From Muscardinus avellanarius (Eukaryota; Chordata; Mammalia; Rodentia; Gliridae), in NCBI GenBank assembly GCA_963383645.1, contig OY726557.1:151698360-151762359 (forward strand): a DNA stretch of 64,000 bases, in the 5' to 3' direction. The notes under the pieces were generated by a model. It was not told where the DNA came from, ran no database searches, and worked only from the letters and a program-made list of their open reading frames with translations. A program made the translations under genes and the position numbers. Below are positions 56,651-64,000 of the stretch, piece by piece (positions within the stretch are counted from its first letter, which is position 1; each line of letters starts with the position of its first letter).

Positions 56651-56855
56651 TGATTTATTTTTAATTTTTTTTAAATTTGTGCATTGTAGTCATATATCTT
56701 AACGGTGTACAAGATACACACATACATACACATATCACTCAATTAGCCCTTACCCAATTCTTGCCCCATTCCCTATCCTTCCCTCCTTCTCATGTCTGGC
56801 TTAGTGACTGACTTTGACATGTTTGTGAATGCACATCATGTGCATTATAATTAAA
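56651..56855 (-). mobile_element. L1 3' UTR fragment
   Basis: Complement of the common L1 end: GTGCATTGTAGTCATATATC, CAATTAGCCCTTACCCAATT, CCCCATTCCCTATCC and GGCTTAGTGACTGACTTTG. Confidence 0.85.
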
Positions 56856-56861
56856 AAACAT

Positions 56862-57072
56862 GCCTGACAGCAGGCGTAATGGAGCATGCCTGTGATCCTA
56901 GTACTTGGGAGGCCGAGACAGGAGGGTGGCAGGTTCTTCCAGTGTCTTAGTGAGGCCCTCAGCAACTTAGCAAGACCTTGTTTCAAAATAAAAAAACAGA
57001 ATAGGGCCGAGGATGTAGCTTAGAGGTAGAGGGCCCCTGGGCTCAACCCCTAGCAACCCCTTCCCCCAACAT
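56862..57072 (+). mobile_element. Diverged SINE
   Basis: B1-like arm (GCAGGCGTAATGGAGCATG), linker and ID-like arm (GAGGATGTAGCTTAGAGG, box B GGGCTCAACCCC). Confidence 0.88.
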
Positions 57073-57351
57073 GTTCCCTACACCAAGTTTCATTGGAAGG
57101 AGGTACGAGTGAAAAAAAAAAAAATAGAAGAAAAATAGCTAAATATGTGGATTTGGCAATCTACATAAATACATTGTTGAGATGTGTGATGATTCATCAC
57201 ATCACCTATAAATGAACAGAAATTATTTACTTCAATAAAAATGCAAATAGCATTTATTTTTGCTGTGCATTGCTATCAAAGCACAATGGAAACAAAGCAT
57301 AATGAGTACTTTATAGAGGGCTTCTTATGCTTTTTTGTCCTGATTTTATTT
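57073..57351. other. Unassigned AT-rich DNA
   Basis: Nothing recognised. Confidence 0.3.
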
Positions 57352-57423
57352 TACCCGTGCAATCCTCCGGTCTCAGCCTCCCAAATGCTAGGATTACAAG
57401 CGTTCACCACCACGCCCAGCTAC
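57352..57423 (-). mobile_element. SINE fragment, B1-like arm only
   Basis: Complement of about 70 bp of the B1-like arm (GTCTCAGCCTCCCAAATGC, CACCACCACGCCCAGCT). Confidence 0.85.
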
Positions 57424-57617
57424 ATTCTTATATTTAAAAGACCAATTTATGGCACTGATGAGTTAGAATTAACTGGCTCAGATGAACATTCACAATTCTC
57501 CAAGTTACGAGTAACTCATACATTTTGGGGCAAGATTCATTTTGTCCTTTCTGTGTTTGCATTTCTAATGTACTTTCAGATACATTGGGTGTTTTGACTT
57601 CCAGGTGCTTCATTTGA
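57424..57617. other. Unassigned DNA
   Basis: Nothing recognised. Confidence 0.3.
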
Positions 57618-57630
57618 GCTCCTACATCTT

Positions 57631-57849
57631 TTTTTTTTGTTTGTTTTTGCGGTACTGGGGATGGAACCCAGGGGTATTCTACCTCTGAGCTACACTCTCA
57701 CCCCTGTTTTTTATTCTTTATTTTGAAACAGGGTTTCACTGAGTTGCAAAGGGCCTCATTAAGTAGCTGAGGCTGTTCATGAACCTAGATCCTCCTGTCA
57801 TAGCCTCCCAAATGCTGGGATTACAAGTGTGCTCCACCACACTGGGCTT
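57631..57849 (-). mobile_element. B1-dID-like SINE
   Basis: T/G-rich tail, reversed ID-like arm (GCGGTACTGGGGATGGAACC), linker and B1-like arm. Perfect 13-bp TSD GCTCCTACATCTT at 57618-57630 and 57850-57862. Confidence 0.95.
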
Positions 57850-57862
57850 GCTCCTACATCTT

Positions 57863-58345
57863 GAATGTACTCTGGGCCATGGTAGATTGCTGACTCTCAG
57901 TTCTGCCTTGTTCTCTTTGCTTTCAAACTTTTGGCTCCTGGCCCCACTGAGATATCTTCAATTCTTATACTTGCCTGAAGACTCTGAAACCTACCCCACT
58001 AACAGATCATTATAATAACTCTTGTTTCAATGGCCCCTTCTTGCTATTTGCCCCATGTAATACGAATTCAGTATTTTATATAAATAGAAAGAGATGTTAT
58101 TTGGCAATTTGTATTTTAGCTAAAAGTATGACTTTGTGATATTTCCACACTGATGCATATATATATATATATATAAATTTTATTTTTGAATTGCTGCAGA
58201 GTGGCATCTCAGGATATCACAGGATTTATTCAACTGTTCTATTGACGATAAATAAACTGTTTTGTTCCCATAAACAACACTTTGGTAAACATGCTTTGAC
58301 ATATTTTCTTTTTTTACATATTTTTGTTCATGCGCTAGAAAATAC
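57863..58345. other. Unassigned DNA with a short (AT)n
   Basis: No gene. (AT)n at about 58157-58176. Confidence 0.4.
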
Positions 58346-58357
58346 AAAACTGTGGTA

Positions 58358-58612
58358 CGAGTCCGGCGTGGTGGTGCACGCTTGTAATCCTCGCGCTTGG
58401 GAGGCTGAGACAGGAGGATTGCACGGATTCAAAGCCAGCCTCAGCTACTTAGTGAGGCTCTCAGCAACTTAGTGAGACCCTGTTCCCAGATAAAATATGA
58501 AAAAGGTATGGGAGTATAGCCCGGAGGCCTATATAGACCCAGAAAGCCTCTGGGTTCCACCCCCAGTACCACCAAAAAACAACAAACAACAACAACAACA
58601 ACAACAACAACA
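58358..58612 (+). mobile_element. B1-dID-like SINE with (CAA)n tail
   Basis: B1-like arm (CCGGCGTGGTGGTGCACGC), linker, ID-like arm with a small internal duplication near 58530, box B GGGTTCCACCCCC and a (CAA)n tail. TSD AAAACTGTGGTA at 58346-58357 and 58613-58624. Confidence 0.94.
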
Positions 58613-58624
58613 AAAACTGTGGTA

Positions 58625-59035
58625 TGGACACTCAAATTTAAACTGTAGTGTCTTACCATAATTTAGAAATTGTAATAATTAATTACTTTTAACAAATACT
58701 GCCACGTTATCCACTAATATAGTCATATTAGTTTGTGTTCCACTGATCATATTTAAGTGTTGGTTTTATAATATTTTATCACCTCTGGTTATAAATAATC
58801 TCCTCAACTTTTACCAGCTGGGTGATGAAAAAAATCTTCTATAAAGCTGTCTATTTCGATAGTTCATGAATAGGCACATTTTATCTGTTTATTGACTATT
58901 TGTGTTTCTTTTCCTGTGATATTTTCTGTTCTGATTTCTTGTTCATTTTTATATTTTTAATTTTTTATATATTTTTAATTTTGATTGTAAAGTATTTTTA
59001 CATAATTTAGAATTCATTTGTTCATTGATATTTTA
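58625..59035. other. Unassigned AT-rich DNA
   Basis: Nothing recognised. Confidence 0.35.
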
Positions 59036-59049
59036 AATTTGCTTCTTTT

Positions 59050-59244
59050 CTTTTCTTTTCTTTTCTTTTTTCTTTTTTGGTGGTACTGGGGTTCCTGGAA
59101 ACCCTTCTATCTCCGGGATACACTCCCAGACACCTATTTTTTATATTTTTATTTGGAAACAGGGTCTCTTAAGTCAGTGAGGCTTAAGCCTGTCTCCGCC
59201 TCCTAAGCACGGGGATTACAAGCGTGTGCCACCACACCTGGCTT
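59050..59244 (-). mobile_element. SINE, GGAACCCC subfamily
   Basis: (TTTTC)n tail, reversed ID-like arm (ACTGGGGTTCCTGGAA), linker, shortened reversed B1-like arm. Perfect 14-bp TSD AATTTGCTTCTTTT at 59036-59049 and 59245-59258. Confidence 0.94.
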
Positions 59245-59359
59245 AATTTGCTTCTTTTATAGTGAGCTATATAATCTTACATAGTCCCCAAAGAATACAT
59301 ATTTGATTATTAGTAAAGCAACCAGGTTATCAACTCAGGCCAAATATGTTTTTAAAAAA

Positions 59360-59530
59360 GTCTTTTAAATTGTGATTGGGGCATTGTAATTCTACATCAT
59401 AATGAGGTTCAGAGTGATGGAAGCAAGCACGCACATAGCACTTGGTGTGTACTCCTCCTTCCTCACTCCTCCCTCCCCAAACGTATATTGAAATTGGTAT
59501 TGATAACTTCATATGAGAACATAGCATTTT
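59360..59530 (-). mobile_element. L1 3' UTR fragment
   Basis: Complement of an L1 end: GGGGCATTGTAATTCTACAT, CATAATGAGGTTCAGAGTG, CACTTGGTGTGTACTCC, CCCTCCCCAAACG. Same group as 8652-9092. Confidence 0.75.
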
Positions 59531-60954
59531 CTGAACTGTTTCTTTTTTAAGATAATACAAAATTTTCATTTTTTCAGTTGTCTGAGGTGGAAGAGTTAAA
59601 CCAAATCAACTTGTTTGCTGTAACCAGAAACAAGTCCTTTCTTTTATTGTGTATTTACATATTTCCACAGTAATAATTCTGCTTTTACTTACATATATGT
59701 CAGACCTACAGAAACTACAGATAAACCTCCTATCAATTTAGCCAGGATTGTCTCTGCTGCAGAGCTTTACACGTCTTTGCACATCTTTTACACACCTTCA
59801 TGTTCTCCAGAAGTAAAAATCTTGCTCCCTGCCTGCAAAGAACTGTGCTGCTAGAGCAGGAAATGAGAATAAGAGGTCATTTTCTTTTAGCCACCAGCTG
59901 AGACAAACTAATATAGGCAGGAGGAAGGAAGATGGAAAGAAGTAATAATATTTGAGTTTATTTTTCCAGTTTTATTCTGAGGTGCTGTAACAGTTCTGAA
60001 TTTGAATTCTATGAGAACAGAATGTTGTCACTAGTATGATTTTCTCTCATGTTTAAGCTAGCTCAGGATGGGTTTCTGTGACCTGCAACAGCAAAGATAT
60101 AAGGAATCAGAATCCCTGCCTGAGTTTGCAATAGATTATTTTCTTCCAAAAGAAGCAGATTGATAGACGACTGAAAAAAGAAGCTATGTGCAAATTTATT
60201 GAGGAGGTCCCTATATTACTGTTCTGTTTGTTTCCATATTCCAGAGTTTAACAAAGTTGGGAGAAGATCGGGGATAAAATAATAAGAAGAAGGAAAAAAG
60301 TTTGTTAAGGTAGCTAAAAATTGGATTAAATGTATAGTAGAATTTAAAAGTTTACTTACTGATTCTAGTTAGCTTTTTTTAAAAAATTATGTAACTTTAT
60401 AGTTTCTCATTCTTTTCAGAAATTTTCAAAAGTTTAAATTTCTTTAAAAATATTTTGCATAATTGTTTCACAGAATAGATGATAGTTTGTGATAATTCTA
60501 ATATAGTTTATTTTAATGACCAGTTTATTATAATTCTAACGTAGTCTGTGAACAGTCTCATTTCTCCTGTTTTACTTGTATGTTGGTGATCATGTGAGCT
60601 TGATTATCCAAACTCAAGACCACTTTCTTGTAATACTTGTAGTGAAAACATGGAACAAATGTAGCTTACTCTAGTTTACTCTTTCTCTGTGGACCCAAAC
60701 TTAAGAAGGGGGAACGGTGTTCATCAGGCTTCCTGTTTAGATAGACACTGGCATTTTACTTTAGTTGCCTTCATCCAAAGAAGTCACCAAAACCCATACA
60801 CAGCTATATCTTCATGTGGACAGAGGAAAAGCAGTTTTTTTCTGATTTGCCTTAATTTTTGGAGATCCTACATTTTCTTAGATTTTAGCTTAATATTTTT
60901 CAATTATTATTAATACATATGTATGTATTGCCTATGGTGTGAATTTTTAACTGT
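59531..60954. other. Unassigned DNA, 1.4 kb
   Basis: No gene or repeat recognised. Confidence 0.4.
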
Positions 60955-61237
60955 CTTCAGCGGAAGAACTGGCCTTAACGACGTGGTCCGGTACTAGGAG
61001 TGGAAGTCCTTTCTTCCAGCAGTGAAGGCAGAGAAGGGGTTGCTAGTGCTTGGGGTGGGAATGAGTGCCAAGTGCAAGTGGCTATGTGGGAAGTTTTTAT
61101 GGTAATGCAAGTGTTCTGATACTGCATGGTGGACATGGTCTTATTACTTTATGCATTTACTGAAATGCATTGCTATGTTTACTTAAGATGGGTCCATTTA
61201 ACAGCATGTGAATTATATCACAATAAGGCTGTTTAAA
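60955..61237 (+). mobile_element. Probable ancient repeat 3' end, L1M-like
   Basis: Ends with the widespread mammalian phrase GTGAATTATATCACAATAAG plus GCTGTTTAAAG, preceded by AAGTGTTCTGATACTGCATGG. I believe this belongs to an old repeat 3' end but cannot name the family. Confidence 0.42.
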
Positions 61238-62387
61238 GATATTCAGGAGGTGATGGTTGGAGAATGAGATAACTTTGAGCCTAGACTGAGGGGAACAGTG
61301 AATTGAGAGAGAGCTTGGACCCTCATTCCCTGGTTGGTTCTCAGGAGGGAGACTCCTTCACAGGGACTCCCCCACCCAGGCCAACATGGAGTGACCACCC
61401 AGGGGAGAAATGAAACTTTGCAAAGAGAGAGCTCTGAGCTTTGCATTTCCCTTTGAAATATTGCCTCCACTGAGTGGCATGGAGGGAGATCCAGAGTTTT
61501 ACTTGTGCTTCTTGAGGAGACTTAGAAAGTAGCTAAGCAGGAACCAGTGGCGCTGCTGTGGTGAGGGCTGTGTTGACCATTCAGGGAGGCCACAACATGG
61601 CCAGCTGGAGGCACAGAGGAGACCCAGAGGGTCTGTAGCACCTGCCAGAGCTGAGGAAGGGAGATTCAGGGGTGAGGGGCAGCAAGCGGCCACCCGGCAC
61701 GCTGAGAGAATAGACCAGAGCTACACAAGCTGAACATTCTAGAAGCAGAAGCTGACAGACCTGGCAAGATGGAGTTGCTGTGGTATGTATCCTCCACCTC
61801 CTCTCCATCTGGACCTCAACCACAGATGGACCGAGCCCCCGCCCCTCCAGCTCCCTGGGCATGCACTATTCCCGGAAACTGTCTTGCAAAGGAGGGAGCC
61901 GGTCCTTCTGAGAGAGGAATGACAGCCCTGATAGCTGGTTTGAACTTTGAATTGGCTGACTATTTTCCTGAAATGGATTTTTTTAATTTAAGAAGACCAT
62001 TTTGAATCAGGAGAGAATGATTCACCTCTTATTGGCATTTTTACGTTCTGCCCCCACCCCACCCCCAGCCATATGCCAGAATGGGTGTTTGGCAGGAAGC
62101 TCAGTGCTTTTGTAGAGAAATGAAGCCTGCTTTGGTTATCCATTTGCTCTGTAGTGTGTAAATTTTGACACATCCCCCCCCTCACTGCACCAGTGACCTG
62201 TTAGTAACTAGAGCTTGAATTTTCTCTCTCTACCTGTGGGCGGCTGTCAAATAATATGTATGCCACTATAAAAAAGCAAAAGGTCATCTGTTTCCTTCAG
62301 ATGAAAATGCTTCATGGCTCCATATGAAAATTTGTAGCCTGTTTGTTTTCTTTATTAATGTCAATATATCATACTTCTACTTAAAAT
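61238..62387. other. Unassigned, GC-richer stretch
   Basis: GC content is visibly above background at 61270-61920 and open frames overlap on both strands (for example 61769-62005 plus, 61581-61862 minus). None shows a family motif or splice framing I can support. It could be an old L1 5' UTR, a retroviral segment, a processed pseudogene remnant or a noncoding exon. Confidence 0.35.
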
Positions 62388-62520
62388 GATCATCATGTAT
62401 GAGAGGAGGAGAGAGGGGTGGTGTTCAGAGAGGAACACATCAAGTGTTATGTGCATGTATGCTCCTCTCACTCTGTGCTTCAGTATGATGTATGATCACA
62501 ACACACTAATAAAACTGTAT
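62388..62520 (+). mobile_element. L1 3' UTR end
   Basis: Purine-rich GAGAGGAGGAGAGAGG, CACATCAAGTGTTATGTGC, CACTCTGTGCTTCAGTATG and CAACACACTAATAAAAC, matching the 8652-9092 L1 group. Confidence 0.72.
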
Positions 62521-62533
62521 ATACATATAATAT

Positions 62534-62651
62534 ATTTCACACAAAACTGGTTAAGGTGGTATAAATTTTAAAGAGTATGGGTACTGTTTCTCTCTCTCTC
62601 CTCTTTCCTCTCTCCTCTCTCTCCTCTCTCTCCTCTCTCTCCTCTCTCTCT

Positions 62652-62702
<51 letters not shown>

Positions 62703-62790
62703 CTCCCTCCCTCCCTCCCTCTGAATATAATCACACAAAACTGGCTAAGGTGGTGTCGATTTTTAAAAGGATGAGCACGGTTTCTCATTT
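62534..62790. repeat. Duplicated segment surrounding a (TC)n pyrimidine tract
   Basis: About 55 bp (CACACAAAACTGG, AAGGTGGT, AAATTTTAAAG, GTTTCTC) at 62538 recurs at 62732, 194 bp later. The interval is filled by about 135 bp of almost pure pyrimidine (62588-62722) of CTCTCTC, CCTCTCT and CCCT runs. The serine/leucine-rich and arginine/glutamate-rich open frames here are low-complexity artefacts. Confidence 0.93.
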
Positions 62791-63224
62791 CCCCAGTGTC
62801 AGCCACATTGGCCAGCCAATTGTCTTGGAAATGTCATGCTCATTTTTAAAACTATAGGACCTATTTCTGTGGTTGCCACTGTTTTATACTCTCCTCTCCC
62901 TTGAATCCAAAATTTCCCCTTTCTACTCAGCCTAGCTTGTGCTTTTAACCCCCATGAATTCTCCTCCAAGCACTTTAAATCATACACCTTTTCTCCTCCT
63001 TCAGAATTACAAAGCACTTAAATGTATACCGCTCTCTTGGCTCTCAATTTTAAAAAGAAACAGGCTGTGTAGGATGGCAATTTAACTGTATTTCATGTAT
63101 TTATCGAAAATCCATCCCAAGCTCCATGAGGTTAGAACCTACAGCGTCTATTTCTTTATACTCATAGTGTATGGCCCATTATTTGGTATCAGTCAAATAT
63201 AAGTTCCTATTTTAGGCCATAAAG
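62791..63224. other. Unassigned DNA
   Basis: No gene recognised. Confidence 0.35.
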
Positions 63225-63506
63225 CAAATATCTACAAATACAAAATAATTAAAAATAATTTCTTGCATTTTATCAGATCATAATAGAGCAAAACTAGAAC
63301 TCAGCAGCAAGAGAAAACACAGAAACTATACAACACACAAAGAATGAACAATACACTTCTGGAAGAATCGTAGGTCATTGAAGAAATTAAAAAATTCCTA
63401 GGAGCAAATGAAAATGAAAACACATCACACCAGAAACAGTAGCATGCTGTAAAAGTAGTCCTAAGAGGGAAGTTTATAGCTATGGGTGCCTATGTTAAAA
63501 CCTGTG
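63225..63506 (+). mobile_element. L1 ORF2 mid-region remnant
   Basis: Matches the segment after the endonuclease domain: CAGATCATAATAGAGCAAAA, TCATTGAAGAAATTAAAAAA, AATGAAAATGAAAACACATC and CTAAGAGGGAAGTTTATAGC, whose translation includes RGKF-like residues. Frames are broken. It ends abruptly where the GC-rich repeat starts. Confidence 0.7.
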
Positions 63507-63870
63507 AGAGAGGGGCCCCGGGCTGGACAGCGCGGAGCACGCCAGACCCCTGGAGAAACTGGGGCCGGGTCGCAAGACCCCGGGCTCCGGGCGGATGTCA
63601 GGCGGGCTTGCCGGACCCCCAGAAGAGCCGGCCGGGTGGCAGGACTTTGGGCCCCAGGCGGGATCTCGCGGAGCACTTCAGACCCCTGGAGAAACCGGGG
63701 CCTGGTTGCAAGGCCCTGGGCTTGGCGGGGTCAGGCGGGACTCGCCGGACCCCTGGAAGAGCCGACCCCCAGGTCGTAGGACTCTGGGCCCCAGGCGGAG
63801 TCGTGTGGAGCACACTGGATCCCTGGGGAAACTGGGCCGGGTCACAGTGCTACTGAGTGCCTGATCCCAC
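63507..63870. repeat. GC-rich minisatellite, about 136-bp unit, 2.5 copies
   Basis: The anchor GCGGAGCAC (last copy GTGGAGCAC) recurs at 63532, 63668 and 63805, each followed by an AGACCCCTGGAGAAAC-like segment and by a CCGGACCCC half. CpG-dense in otherwise AT-rich DNA. The period is not a multiple of three, and three open frames coexist, so coding is unlikely. Confidence 0.93.
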
Positions 63871-63947
63871 AACCTCCTCAAACCACACATAATGTCTTCT
63901 CTTATTAAAAAAAAAAAAAAAAAGGAAAAGAAAAAAGAAAAATATCA
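63871..63947 (+). mobile_element. Poly(A)-ended 3' flank of the minisatellite
   Basis: A short unique segment (CTGATCCCACAACCTCCTC, ATAATGTCTTCTCTTATT) followed by an 18-A run and an A/G tail. It looks like the end of a reverse-transcribed RNA containing the minisatellite. Confidence 0.6.
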
Positions 63948-64000
63948 GAGAGGGGTCAAGAAGGCCGTGGCGGATGCCAGGATACTGGAGATGCAGACAA
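63948..64000. other. Start of an unidentified GC-richer segment at the right edge
   Basis: CAGAGAGGGGTCAAGAAGG and GCCGTGGCGGATGCCAGG follow the A tail. It could begin another GC-rich repeat or an L1 5' UTR. Too short to call. Confidence 0.3.

Noticed and set aside
62537..62806. Arg/Glu-rich and Ser/Leu-rich proteins on opposite strands
   Set aside because: Low-complexity translation of the pyrimidine tract.
63482..63890. Gly/Arg/Pro-rich proteins in several frames
   Set aside because: Four or more overlapping open frames on both strands arise from a stop-poor GC-rich 136-bp repeat, and the start codon sits in L1 ORF2 debris.

Overview
The window is mammalian nuclear DNA: AT-rich, intron- or gene-desert-like, and dominated by retrotransposon insertions. 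I found no intact protein-coding gene, no convincing exon and no functional tRNA, rRNA or snRNA gene. Nearly all open reading frames are decayed L1 sequence, LTR or SINE shadows, or low-complexity repeats. The most useful lineage marker is the commonest SINE, present in dozens of copies. It has a B1-like (7SL-derived) left arm beginning about GCCGGGCGTGGTGG and an ID-like (tRNA-Ala-derived) right arm with a box B about GGGTTCCATCCCC. This dimer is the B1-dID layout known from squirrels, dormice and mountain beaver, so a sciuromorph (probably squirrel-like) rodent is my best inference. Free ID elements (38.3 and 44.3 kb) support a rodent.

Layout. 0-9 kb: decayed L1s in minus orientation with nested insertions, an MLT2-like LTR (6.4-7.0 kb), and a MaLR-like LTR split by an L1 3' end (8.3-9.1 kb). 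9-13 kb: microsatellite, nested SINEs, an LTR remnant and a MIR. 13.1-14.0 kb: a GC-rich minisatellite of about ten 50-bp units fused directly to an L1 3' end. 14-22 kb: SINEs, a MIR, an L1-tailed chimeric element with clean target-site duplications (TSDs), and a very short polyadenylated retrocopy inside a SINE. 22-32 kb: mostly unassigned DNA with SINEs, L1 3' ends and a second copy of that retrocopy. 32-34.3 kb: an L1 5' UTR beside an inverted L1 3' half. 34-42 kb: probable L2, an MLT1-type LTR, SINEs, and two SINEs sharing one target site. 42-44.5 kb: a 1.3-kb L1 3' end and an ID element. 47-54 kb: the L1-rich core, with a second chimeric element, an old L1, a 5' half L1 (monomeric CpG-rich 5' UTR plus broken ORF1) and a rearranged L1 3' insertion. 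54-60 kb: SINEs and L1 3' ends. 60-64 kb: an old L1-like end, an unassigned GC-richer stretch, a pyrimidine tract inside a duplication, and an L1 ORF2 remnant joined to a 136-bp-unit GC-rich minisatellite with a poly(A) end.

There are no genes acting together here. The biology is retrotransposition: L1 machinery has mobilised L1s, SINEs and at least two unusual short chimeric or processed RNAs. The most noteworthy observations are (1) two copies of a roughly 100-nt, hairpin-containing, AATAAA-plus-poly(A) retrosequence with the same 5' end, (2) two copies of a roughly 450-bp L1-tailed chimera with the same 5' end, (3) VNTR-L1 composites reminiscent in layout of SVA/LAVA, and (4) L1 5' UTRs with roughly 200-bp tandem units. 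Family names are from memory of consensus features and no database was searched.
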